A DNA stretch of 64,000 nucleotides from Paragonimus westermani (Eukaryota > Platyhelminthes > Trematoda > Plagiorchiida > Troglotrematidae). The stretch is taken from contig QNGE01003082.1 in NCBI GenBank assembly GCA_008508345.1, positions 22,473 through 86,472 on the forward strand. Reading direction: 5' to 3'. The notes below the pieces were generated by a model that was not told the origin of the DNA, did not search any database, and worked only from the letters and a program-made list of their open reading frames with translations. Position 1 is the first letter of the stretch. The number at the start of each line of letters is the position of its first letter. Both the position numbers and the translations under genes were made by a program. Shown one piece after another: positions 1 to 10,226 of this stretch.

Positions 1-86
1 TTCAGTACAATCGTATCCGAATGGGTTTGTGACGTACTGACCAAATAAGTTATCAACTCTTTGTTGAACTAATGTCTGGGCACAAC

Positions 87-310
87 AACGTAGCAAACAA
101 GACTCGTTTTCGGTGTTTGATCATCAGGCTAATTACAAAGTAACAAACTTAAGAACAATAACTAGGGCGATTCAAAAAAGTGGTCAGTAAAGGTTATGGA
201 CGTCATGCAGGTCATTACTTATGCAACCATTTTTACGCACTCTGAGCCTGATTGAATGTAGGCTTCGGAAGATAGTGTCCGTAGGATCTTCTCAACACAG
301 AGGCCAGAGA
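87..310. repeat. Dispersed repeat, copy 1 (related to 9571-9819)
   Basis: This stretch aligns by eye with 9571-9819. The best block is the shared string TTTGATCATCAGGCTAATTA. A second block near the end shares 'AGTGTCCG', 'CTTCT' and 'CAGAGG' in the same order and spacing. The two copies differ by many substitutions and small indels, so this is an old copy. It lies beside the R2-like fragment, but I cannot show that they belong to one element. I see no coding potential. Family unknown. Confidence 0.7.
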
Positions 311-333
311 TGTACAGTCGATTACTAAGGACC

Positions 334-1485
334 TCAGTAACGGCTCACCTTTGGAATCTCATCATTTTCGGCCGATTTCATGGCACTTAGTACACAATAA
401 AAAGACATCTTCCTTACTGACGGAATGATTAGGAACCCTGCTTGGGCAGTCAATCTCCCGATTCCTTCAGTGAATAAATTATGCCACACTTGATTGNCGT
501 GCATGTTCAACAAAGATTTAGGTCGTACCATTTTGAAACTACCTGCAAGGAGACCGCCGACATTTGCTACTGATTCATCGCTGTGTAGGAATGCCTCGTT
601 ACTGAACTCCAGTTGAGGAATCACTGTCTGAATCAAACAGGCAGATCACTCGAAGTGTTCAGTTGCTCGGGACGCGATATCAGATTTCATGTCAGTCTGC
701 GAGACGGTGGTTGGATTGGCCTGTAGGACAGTATTCCTTCGCTGATGCTTTGCCTGTGGACGTGTTCGAGTGCTCTTCATATTTCGGTCTGGGATATGTG
801 ACAGGAGCCGATGTTGAAGTTCGCTTAGACTGGAGCACGATGGAGCCAGTGCATTGGCGCATCTGAGAAGAGATGCCTATACTTGCCGAGTCCAATTTGA
901 TCCGTCAGTTTTCATGTCCGTGACTTGTTCACGATTGCGTTCGACCGGATGTGCATGCCTCCTGTTTTGACTGAGATCAATGTTGGTGGAGAAGCTTAGG
1001 TCACAGTCGGTCCAATCGGAGAGTGTGGCAGGCTGGGTATCTACCTCGTGTTCTTGACCATTCCTGCTCCAGTACGTACGTGCATGCGTCGAGAAGACGG
1101 CGTTCGATATACAGATCTGTTCGCAGTCTGAACATGTGTACTCCATTCGTTTATTTTGTGAACTGGTAGATGCCTGCATGGAGGTGCCGGTGGTAATTTC
1201 ATTTTCTTGATCGAATGTGATCAATACGGTAAATGCCGGTAGAGTAATTGACACTATCCGGACTCGTTGAACGCCTAGGAAATCACGGTTTGCACCAGGA
1301 CCACCTATTCGGCACCACGTGGAGGTGGTTCCCTGCGCCGTCAACGAGATTGGACACCGGAAATTGAGGTGACCAGGGCAAGCAGTGGGTATTCTGAAAC
1401 GAATCTGAAATGTGCACAAGTTCACACTGATGGACGAGGGGAACATCCTCTTCGAACAATCCGCCATTCTTATTTGACGTGGCAT
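334..1485 (-). pseudogene. R2-like LINE, N-terminal zinc-finger fragment (broken)
   Basis: The longest gap-free open frame in the window (202 codons, 1485 down to 877) lies here on the minus strand. Two degenerate C2H2 fingers sit at residues 118-138 and 158-179. Finger 1 has C118, C121 and H134 with Y138 in place of the last His. Finger 2 has C161 and H179 in C-x12-N-x4-H spacing, with W158 and N174 where Cys and His are expected, and the last His is followed by Pro. Each loss is one base change from the expected codon. Tandem N-terminal fingers with a terminal HP step are typical of R2/NeSL-type LINEs, which use them to bind DNA at the target. Downstream, about 334-870, minus-strand frames continue but shift, and hold an arginine-rich stretch as in these elements; I cannot identify a reverse transcriptase before the window edge. 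There is one ambiguous base at 497. The first 110 residues match nothing I know. It could instead be another zinc-finger gag-like protein. Confidence 0.45.
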
Positions 1486-3979
1486 ATTCTATCAATGGAG
1501 CATCGAATGAAGGCTACCAGGTCATGATTACCTTGTCTTCTACGACCCCAGCCAACACGGTAACAGCGTTCGCGTGTGTGCTCAAATACTTCGTTATGCG
1601 GATCCATGAATTTGTCCACGTTTCACGTTCGGTTAGTCCATCGAGTTCAATGGAACTGTGCTTTGATCGGCTTTGCTTAATGATCAAATTTATATTGATT
1701 AGTTAACATGGGTCATTGACTGGAATGATTCTGTCCCACCCACCCCGGTGGAGAAGAGTATTAGCACGACCCTGACCATCATCATAATCTGGAACGGCAT
1801 CACTGCGAATACGTTGATATTTTGTTATAGATGGTTTACGTCATAAAACGATCACTGTATGTAATCATCAGTGCCAATCGGATTTATTCTCACGTTGTTT
1901 CAGTGCGGTTTTCCCAGCTAGTTCTTGATTTCCGCACATCCTGCGTTTCGGATATTTGCCAGATGATCACTCGTTGGCCTTCATGATTATATCCGATAAG
2001 TAGTAAACAGGTGACGCTAACAATCAATTACGTCGAGCACAACCATGTCTTTTTTTTATCGTTACCGTTGCTTTTTTGTAATGGTCTTGAAAGTACAACT
2101 TGCAGGTCCTTTCACCTCCAATGTGCCGCATAATCGCTTACAACCAAATCGTGACAACCAAATATCCTGCTCAGTATGACGGGATCCATGGTTACCTTCA
2201 TATTTAGGCGCCCGTAGGATTGTAGGTCATGTTGCAACCAAGGCAATTTTTCATTAATTTGAATACCACCTGAAATTAGGCGCATGTTTTTGTATTCAAA
2301 TTTTGTAGCGCCATGTTTCTGCTCGTTTATTTCATTGGTGCATACTCGAGCCTTCACAACAGCTATTTTGATAAAAAAACCTTAAACGGTGTTTAATGAG
2401 TGAGGTTACTGATAAGAAAACAAATACAACTTATGATAATACCCACTTTATTGAAATGAGATTCAAACCTTGCAGTCACAAAATTCAAACAATTCAGTAT
2501 GACACTTGGTGTTGTTCTTCACATGAGGATCTCTCTTTTTTACTCAACGAGCTACGTGACTTCAAATATGAAAATTAATTTAACAGAGAACAGGTCCATG
2601 GGTTACGTTATATGCCCTCTATGTGTTAGATTTTTGAGGATTGTGAATAGGATGAACTGATCGGAGCTCCAGATTGCTTCCAATTGTGACCGACGAACGT
2701 GACATGTCAGCTTAAGATCAGAGGCAGTATGATATTGCCCTGTGATCGGCGTAATGCTCCAAATGTCCAGCGCAGGGCCTACTACCGACGCACATAGCTT
2801 ATATCGCATGCTTTGTTTCAACACAGATGAAGCAGTGATGTCGCATCCCAGGACTTTTCCACCATCAAACTTACCGGATGAACATTATTCCCTACTATCG
2901 TCTCCAAACTGCGAACCGTGGGAGCTTTGATGGGATGAACCTCATTACATGTCCCTCATAATAGGTCACTCTTCCATGCAGAACACCACCACATTATAGT
3001 GCAACAGCGGTTTCTAACTTATTCACGTTGAGGAACTAAACTTACCACACTTAATGTGGTCAAGCATTAAGCAGAAAACCCTTCTGATAATGAACCAACT
3101 TCTTGTGTTGTTGCTTCTCACTCGACGTGATATGGTAACCAATTTAGCTGTAAAGAAGTGTGCTAACTGGCGTTCAGGCACTCAGTCAATTGCAGAACGG
3201 CGAGTATCATGACTAAGTATATGAAAACAGAGAAACGTAGAGAAAATTGTTGTATAGTGAGTTCATCGACCGGTTAAGCTATCGTATGCCCCTTATTCTT
3301 CGTTTGAAGGTAGACCATTGTGGTCCAGGTATCTCGCAGTCCATGAAACCGGTTGATTGTGTTTGCAAGTCTACCTGTATTTATTACGGACCTGACCTTT
3401 CTGCTACCCTGGATTGGTGGTCAGACCTGTGTGTTCTAATTCTTCGGACTATGCTGACTAGAACTACTGCCACTGCAGGTTTACCCACTTAACACCGGCC
3501 AAAAGGGAGCAGCCAGACAAAAACCACTTACATATCTTGTAGATGGTGTAAGTGTGTTGTGTCTTGTTTTGGCTTGCCTGTTCTGTTTTTGTATATGCTA
3601 CATGTTTATCTTTGCAATGGCCTTGATCTTATATCCTTGTGCTGTATTTATAGGTGAATGGCTGCATAACTATTATGATACGGTTGTTGTTGGTGGTCAG
3701 TGTGTTATCCGCTGCCTTGTGGTACAGGTTTTTGAGCGAAAGGCTTGGACCGAGGTCCCTAAATGTTCTGCCTTCTAGGTCTGGGTCTCCTGTCAGCACC
3801 GCAAACTCATGTAAATAATGACAATACGAGACAAATCCAACGAGATGCTAAGTTGGCAGTCGTGCGGTATAAATCTTGTCGCTCTATCTGTTGATCCTGG
3901 CAGAGTAAAGAGGCAGAAACACGCCACTGTCAAAACCTCCCCCAATGATCCTTCCACCAACATTACCTATACAGGTCTC
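1486..3979. other. No identifiable feature
   Basis: Short open frames on both strands have stops at the density expected by chance, and none gives a recognisable domain. The last part (about 3490-3980) runs into the LINE that follows and may be its 5' leader; a plus-strand frame at 3554-3778 starts with a hydrophobic, cysteine-rich run, but I do not recognise it. Confidence 0.5.
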
Positions 3980-4028
3980 AGTAAAATAACCTTCAACCCG
4001 CGACACTCTCGATGGTCCAATATGGTGT

Positions 4029-4760
4029 TTGGATCGATGCAACGCCGGACGGACAGAACGCTGTAGCGCACTAATCACAGTGGAACGGTGCCGCTACGGC
4101 ATCAGTGCTACAGCCTTGAGAAAGACTAGGTTTGCAGGACAAAGTAGGACCCGGAAAACAGGTGCCGAGTGCACGTTCTACTCGGTACGTTACCCGACAG
4201 CGCTCGGGAGCATGGTGTCTGTTTCGTAGTCACTCATTGCATCAATGCTTTCAGGGGAGACGAAATGCACGGCATGCAGTTCGTCAAATTTTGTCCGTGC
4301 GCCTACGATTCGGTCAGGGTATGTGTACCACATTTCTTAGTGTTCATATCTGAGCTACTTGTCACACTGATGATACGGAGGAGCACAATCCAGTCGGCGC
4401 CGGTGAGTGACCGAGTACATGTTCTGATTGACTTGAACGCCCGAGTTGAGCTCGACTCATTAGGCTGGCCTGCATTCCTTGGACCCTAAGGCATTAGATT
4501 AATCAACGAGAACACTGATCGTTTGCTCCACCTGTGTCACACTCACCAGCTGGCTAGCACAAACATCTGATTCCAGCTGGAAGCCACTGACATCAAAACT
4601 TGGACTCACCCAGGGAGCGGTTAATTTCATTTACTTAACTATGTGAATGTGCGGCAGCGCGGCCTTCGTGAAGTGCGTATGATGCGGGTGATGCACGGCG
4701 CTGGATGTTGCACCGGTCACAGGTTTAGTCAGCACCAGATTGCTTGTTTATATTTACAAG
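4029..4760 (+). pseudogene. LINE AP-type endonuclease domain (broken)
   Basis: Frame pieces carry the landmarks of the AP endonuclease fold. There is an N-terminal 'Ser/Ala-Leu-x-x-Thr-Arg-Phe' block near 4110-4140. At 4424-4447 is LIDLNARV, the counterpart of the conserved GDFNAR motif with the Gly lost and Asp kept. After a stop comes 'LINENTDRLLHLC' (4497-4535), the counterpart of the Asn-Gly/Thr-x-Leu-Leu block. Then 'TWTHPGSG' and 'LLNYV' (where LLDYV is usual), and near 4710 a Gly-His-Arg where catalytic Asp-His-Arg is expected. The domain nicks target DNA in active relatives. Here stops and the lost catalytic Asp make it inactive. It lies directly before the linker and RT in the same orientation, so it belongs to the same copy. 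Confidence 0.8.
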
Positions 4761-4779
4761 TCTGCTTGTTGCAGATTCT

Positions 4780-5480
4780 ACAGACAGCAAGAGGAACTCA
4801 ATGCTGAACGGTTTTGCATCTCAAATACGGGGGCCACTTTTAATCATGTAGTTGCCGCCCGTCTGTAAGACGCTGCTGTACCTACCACCCCTGAGTATAT
4901 GTGGCAACAGCTGAAGAAGCAGACCGCGGTAGCAGCCACTGAGACAGCCAGTATCCAGCACCAGGAACAGTTGGACTGGTTCGCCGGTAACAATACAGCT
5001 GTCTCAAACTTGGAATGAGGTGGGAATGTGGCGTCTCCTATTTCCACAATAGGCCTGAACAGCGAAAATAGAACAAGCCACATTCTGGAATGCTTGCTGT
5101 TCAGTCGCGCAAACTTGTGTGCGGAATCAGGGACGAGTGCTGAAAACAGCAAGGTGAGCTGATGCAGTTATATGCCGTTTGTAAAAAATAAGAAACTTTT
5201 ACGATTCGCTCAAAACTAGTTCAGTTCATCCGTCCATTTTACCAAAGCACTGAGTGTGGTAGACACCGGCCGTTTGTGCACCCAGCAAGAGAATATCTTA
5301 AAAATCTGGCGCAAACAATTTGATAGCTTACTAAACCGGGTAACCGTAAATAGTCCACTGCAACAAGCTACCCAAACTCCACTTGCCTTCATTCCAGATT
5401 TGCCAGAGGTGTAAAGGGCCATTAGACAGTTATTTACTGGAAATGTTACGTGTGAGGAAGGATTTCTAGGGGAACAGTTT
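4780..5480 (+). pseudogene. LINE linker between endonuclease and RT (broken)
   Basis: The plus frame near 4900-5020 reads a Trp-x-x-Leu-Lys start followed by 'LDWFAGNN', the counterpart of the 'DWFDEN' landmark found between endonuclease and RT in this LINE group. Near 5090-5180 a Gln-x-x-Lys-Leu...Leu-Tyr-Ala-x-x-x-Lys pattern matches the following conserved helix region. From about 5200 to 5480 the frame is broken by several stops. An unrelated open frame on the other strand (4844-5152) is a shadow. Confidence 0.65.
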
Positions 5481-5591
5481 TGGAAAGTGATTTGCTCCAG
5501 TCAGTTCACTGTCTCCGAGGGAAGAAAGAAATTTCCAGGAATTCAAAGGTCTCTCGATGACACTTTTGTTTGAATGTGACGATGGCAAGCA

Positions 5592-6590
5592 GTGGACGAC
5601 ATCCTTAGAGACGTTCGTTTGCTGAACTGCGTTGGAAGGGTGTCAGCAAGAATTCTGTTGAGGCGACTCACTGCAAAAGTTTTGGAAGTGAATCATCCCG
5701 GGGAGCAATGCGCATTTCCGGCGAGTTGCATTACGATCGATATGGTGTTCGTTGCGACACAGATCCAGAAGTACTGGGAACTTAATTAGACTTTGGATGT
5801 CATCTCCTTGGACGTCACGGAGGCCTTTGAGTCCATGAAACATGAGGCGGTATGGACGCTAATTGGTAAGATAAGTTCGTCAATCTGACTAAAGTGTTGC
5901 ATGGGGCATGAAGGCGAAGGTACGGTCGTGTGAATCGAACTCAGATGGATCTGGCGTTGTCACTGGGGTGAAACAGGATTGTATCTTATCGTCTACCCTG
6001 ACTAGTTTGTATTTGACTGCCATGCTAACAGCTGCTCTATTGGACTTGGTGGAGGACGACATTAAGGTCGGATACCCGACGGAAAGATGTCTGCTGATCA
6101 TTCGATTTTTTAATTCCCCAGGTCGGATGCCTAATTCACTGGTGCGCGTGCTTCTGTTGGTAGATGATAGCGCGTTATATGCACACAGAAAAAGCCAACT
6201 GCAGCAACCGGCCACAATTTTTGCGACCACGGCATCCAAACTCGACTTAGATGTCAACACAGGTAAGACACATTCTTGCAACCTTCTCCTGGTAGAGATG
6301 CTGTTTTCGCACATGCACCTCAAATTTGCACCATTGGAGACATCGCCGATAGCTGCGCAGACTTCGGCTACTCAGGTGGCAACCTGTCGGTAGACCGCGG
6401 GCTGGCAGCTCGTATGATGAAAACTAGCGCTGCTTTCAGACGTCTTGAAAGACGTGTCTGGAAGAACCACAACCTGAAGATGGCCACTAGATTGTGCTGT
6501 TTATACTGTTCTACAGCAATGAAACTTGGAGATTTCATCATCGGAACGTGCGCTAGTGGAGATGTTTCAGTTTGCAATGTCTAAGACGCA
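5592..6590 (+). pseudogene. LINE reverse transcriptase domain (broken)
   Basis: The first piece (5592-5789) holds 'RILLRRLT' and then 'TIDMVFVATQIQ', the RT fingers block that in relatives reads as a Gly-x-Thr-Ile-Asp-Met sequence before a Gln helix. Next comes a 'SLDVTEAFESM' piece near 5810, the palm motif A (D-x-x-x-AF). The frame starting at 5908 has 'GVKQDC' at 5965-5982 (motif B, normally GVKQGC). At 6157-6168 it has Leu-Val-Asp-Asp, the catalytic motif C usually Tyr-Ala-Asp-Asp. A Lys-Thr pair follows near 6265. The frame from 6276 gives the thumb block with 'AFRRLERRVW'. Both motif C aspartates remain, but shifts and stops separate the blocks. Confidence 0.85.
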
Positions 6591-6689
6591 TCTTGAATAC
6601 TTATTGATTGGACATGGTTTCGATCACTGAGATACTGCGGTGAGCAAACGTATACGGGATAGAAGCCATGCCGATGCTCATCCAGCCTT

Positions 6690-7106
6690 AATGACTACGT
6701 CACGTCCGTCGGATGGGCGATGAATTTATCTCAAAGCAGTTGCTGCACGTGCGAATGAAATCAGGCAAGCCAAATCCTGGGCGACAAAAACTAAGATACC
6801 AGTATGTTATTTAGATAATTCTTTCGCGTTGCAATATTGTTCAGATTTTGGGGGGACTTGAGGTTGAACTGGATGATCCTAAGAAATATTGTCCGGACTG
6901 GCATTCAAGATTCCAGTGAGGAATTCTTGCTGGTCGGTGAAGTAAACCTCGCGATACACGAGAGAACCATGGTTACCGGAGGTCATGATAACATGATTAT
7001 ATGGCGATGCGATGTGCGCGGACACGGATGCGGTATCCGGCCCGGATTAATAGGTCACCGGCGCACCCATAATTCACCGTGGGCGAAAGGAAAACCAGTG
7101 CGTTAG
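6690..7106 (+). pseudogene. LINE C-terminal region with C2H2-type finger remnant
   Basis: Near 6710-6810 the frame gives 'RMGDEFISKQLL' and then 'KPNPGRQKLRYQ', the post-thumb block of this LINE type. The open frame 6837-7106 ends in a single finger at 7008-7070: Cys, then Arg where the second Cys is expected, x12, His, x3, His. A 'GLIGHRRTH' string is the most conserved part. Relatives carry one C-terminal finger of this kind, thought to help bind RNA or DNA. The frame stops at 7106, which I take as the end of the original polyprotein. Confidence 0.72.
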
Positions 7107-9570
7107 GCTTTATTGGGTTATGTGAGCTATACACGTTTTTCTCACTCATGCTGAGCGTTGATCACCGTCGTTTATGCAACTCACGCAGTTCCGTCTTCAG
7201 AAACCTGGATCATTGTGGCTTTGTGTCATTTTTTTTTCAAGGTCCAACCTTAAACCGTTGTTTTTCTTTCTTACGCTTTCAACAGTGCAGTAAAGTTTAC
7301 TTTTCTATATTGAACTATTTTTTGCCCTATATTTACAATACTTTTTTCCACTTCAAATCTTACCACTGAAGTTTTCGTATGTTTCACTGTGTTTCACTAT
7401 TGCATTAGCTTACTACTCGGCTACCCAGCATTGGTTGGCTGTGTTCAAATGCCTCACTCACAGGCATCCTGGTTCTATCCCTACTTTTAATACGTATGTG
7501 AGTGGAACAACCGGTGGTTCAGAGCAAGTAGCAGGAGTCCTTTGACTTTGATCACTGTTACAGGCTAGTCCGTAACGGAGGCCGCTGACCATATGGCCAA
7601 ATTCTGCTTCACACCGAGTAGTGACCGACTGCTACTTCGAAGCGAATTTGTCGTAGGTGTTGGAGGTGACTAGGCTGTTCGACCGGTGTCGCTGGACCTC
7701 AGCATTCGTATGATCAGTGAGAATGGTGACCACCTGCTCCACGTATGTTGCTCAGGAGTGGGCTAGCACCAACACGTCAGCCTAACAAAGATGCAGACAC
7801 GCCCACAAAGCGGCCATCACCATTCGTTATATTACATGTGTATCATACAAGCATTGTGCTGGAAACAGTGTTACTGCTAGTTTATTCACGTAAGGTTTTA
7901 ACGTTGTACTATACGCTATAAATCGTTGGAACAAACCGCTTGGAAGAATGTGATTCGGACGAAAGTTAGAGAAGTCTGAGAGACAGTTGTTTGTGATGTG
8001 TCGAAGCGTGCGACAATTTGTGATGACCCAACAGTGGAGCTGGGCAATGAATGTGGTTGGTTTATCAATTTAAATTTGGTTTTAATTGTTATCCAGATTT
8101 TACAGTTGACTTTTTGTCTTACTTTCAACAACTTACTAGTAGCTGGGATGTCATTTCTTAAGTCTCCATTTTTGTGTTTTCGATAACTAACAGTTCCACT
8201 TTCAAACGGTACATCACTGGACTTGATCGCAGACAGCCGTCTTGCTAACCTTTAGTGTCCGGCTCGACAAGGAAACCTACTGCCACAAAAATGCCCACCT
8301 CATTATGAAGGTCTAATCGAAAAGAGGATGCCGTCAACCGTATGCACGCGAACGTCAACCAGGGGGCGAAAAGCACATTGACGTAAAATAGTTTAGTCCT
8401 ACAGTATAAAAGCATTTAGCCAGGGAGGCTGACGAGTCAGTTCCGAAGGACGTAACATATCAAGTCAAACCAAGATAGCAATCTTCGAATCAAACACTGT
8501 AGACTATTCAGTTACGTTACTACAATTGGTCACTGAAATGCGTGGTTGATTTGAACGTATATTACAGAAACCTCTAAATCGGTTTTTCATCTCAAAGAAT
8601 CAGTTACTGCTCGCTGACAACTCTGTATTATGTGGGCAATAACTATCAAGTTCACTTTAAAATAAGATTTGTCATCACTATTGTTAAGGCAGATTCCTCT
8701 CTGCCCGCAGTTTCGGTGCGTTATTTTGTCCATCAGAGAAGGGAATGCCGCTCACCTAATCCGTTGGGGATCAGCTTATTTGCTCTGATTTGGAGTACGC
8801 TTTCATTTGAGTTGCTAGCTGCATTTGTGTCCCAGGGGCGTTTTTGTTTGTTGACAAGTAATATAAAATATCACTGATAGAAACTGAACAGCAGTCACGT
8901 TTAATAAGTGATTTTGCATTCAGATAAACTTTGACTCAGCCCCTTTTTGCCGAGCTGAGCAGCGCATACTGGTCAGTATATTCGTTTTATCCTTAGAGTT
9001 CGCAACTATGAATAGTTTTTCCCATCACGGTTTGAAACAAGGTCGGAGGGACTGATTTCACTTCAAATCGCAGTAACATAGAAATAGATATCCGAAATGC
9101 TTCAAGGTGCCTTTTTCTGTTGCGGATACGTTGATCATTAAATGTTCAAGTTGAACAGAGCGGGAAACCAGTTGTCGGGACACCACTGTGTTGAAAGATG
9201 GTTAAGTTAAGACGGTTGGTCACTTGGTCGTTGAACACTGTTTCTCACAACCCTCAGTAGGCCAAGAGTTGCAAGAACAGTTGGATACCAGTCGGTATTT
9301 CTGTCATATACCTGTTATGAATACTTAGAAAACAGCATTCGCAAAATCAATGAAACACATTTCTCACTTTATTCAGAGATAAGTGAGGGGTTCATTGTCA
9401 TACATTGCACTCCGATATCGACTGGTACATCAACTACACAACAGGTAACTTGTGCTTTACGAATTGTAAGCAACGCTTATTTCAGTTTCTTGGCTTGTAT
9501 AAACGAACTGGGTGCACTGGTTTGTCTCATTTGTTTTTTGTTCATGATTCGTCTGTGTAGCAAAACATTT
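7107..9570. other. No identifiable feature
   Basis: There is no recognisable protein, RNA gene or clear repeat. The first part may be LINE 3' untranslated sequence, but I see no tail. A CTGACGA string at 8422-8428 has a poor stem after it and lacks the GAAA box, so I do not call it a ribozyme. Confidence 0.5.
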
Positions 9571-10226
9571 ATGAGAACGACAGAGTAGCGAACAAGACTT
9601 GTTTTCTGTGTTTGATCATCAGGCTAATTACAACACAATAAATATGAAAACAGTGACTAATGTGAGTCAGATAAACGGTCAATATAGGTTAAGGACGACA
9701 TGTTTGTTATCAGTTACGTGATCACTGTTCCGAATCATGGGCCTGACTGATTGTGGGCCAGGGGAGGTTGAGTGTCCGCACGAACTTCTTCTGAGCGCAG
9801 AGGTCAGGGTTACGCAATCNNNNNNNNNNNNNNNNNNNNNNNNNNNNNNNNNNNNNNNNNNNNNNNNNNNNNNNNNNNNNNNNNNNNNNNNNNNNNNNNN
9901 NNNNNNNNNNNNNNNNNNNNNNNNNNNNNNNNNNNNNNNNNNNNNNNNNNNNNNNNNNNNNNNNNNNNNNNNNNNNNNNNNNNNNNNNNNNNNNNNNNNN
10001 NNNNNNNNNNNNNNNNNNNNNNNNNNNNNNNNNNNNNNNNNNNNNNNNNNNNNNNNNNNNNNNNNNNNNNNNNNNNNNNNNNNNNNNNNNNNNNNNTGTC
10101 GTCCTTAACCTATATTGACCGTTTATCTGACTCACATTAGTCACTGTTTTCATATTTATTGTGTTGTAATTAGCCTGATGATCAAACACAGAAAACAAGT
10201 CTTGTTCGCTACTCTGTCGTTCTCAT
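9571..10226. repeat. Long inverted repeat around an assembly gap
   Basis: The left arm 9571-9700 and the right arm 10097-10226 are exact reverse complements over 130 bp by base-by-base comparison. Pairing stops sharply at both outer ends. The right arm begins directly at the gap, so the inner limit is unknown and the palindrome may go deeper. The left arm continues as repeat sequence to 9819, related to 87-310. Either this is two head-to-head copies of the repeat (a fold-back element or recent inverted duplication), or it is an assembly artefact in which one side was joined to its own complement. No protein is readable; open frames through the gap are meaningless. Confidence 0.93.
9820..10096. 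other. Assembly gap (277 N)
   Basis: A run of 277 undetermined bases inside the inverted repeat. Open frames crossing it are not real. Confidence 0.99.

Larger units (their letters stand above)
3980..7106 (+). mobile_element. Decayed LINE (non-LTR retrotransposon) with endonuclease, RT and zinc-finger remnant
   Basis: Frames joined by eye give the usual order of one LINE polyprotein: AP endonuclease (about 4030-4760), linker (4780-5480), reverse transcriptase (5590-6590), thumb/linker (6690-6900) and a C-terminal C2H2-type finger (7008-7070). The frame changes many times and several in-frame stops interrupt it (for example near 4488, 4573 and 4620), so no functional protein is possible. The element would have copied its own RNA into nicked chromosomal DNA. 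The wording of the RT and endonuclease blocks resembles LINEs annotated in fluke, tapeworm and fish genomes as 'endonuclease-reverse transcriptase'. I cannot place the clade firmly (jockey/CR1 side or another). No poly(A) or simple-repeat tail and no target-site duplication were found. Confidence 0.88.

Noticed and set aside
8422..8455. Possible hammerhead: CTGACGA followed by GTC...GAC
   Set aside because: The second box reads GTAA instead of GAAA, stem II is only 3 pairs, and no stem I pairing is visible.
9722..10198. Open frames of 122-158 codons
   Set aside because: They cross the 277-base gap and have no real coding content.
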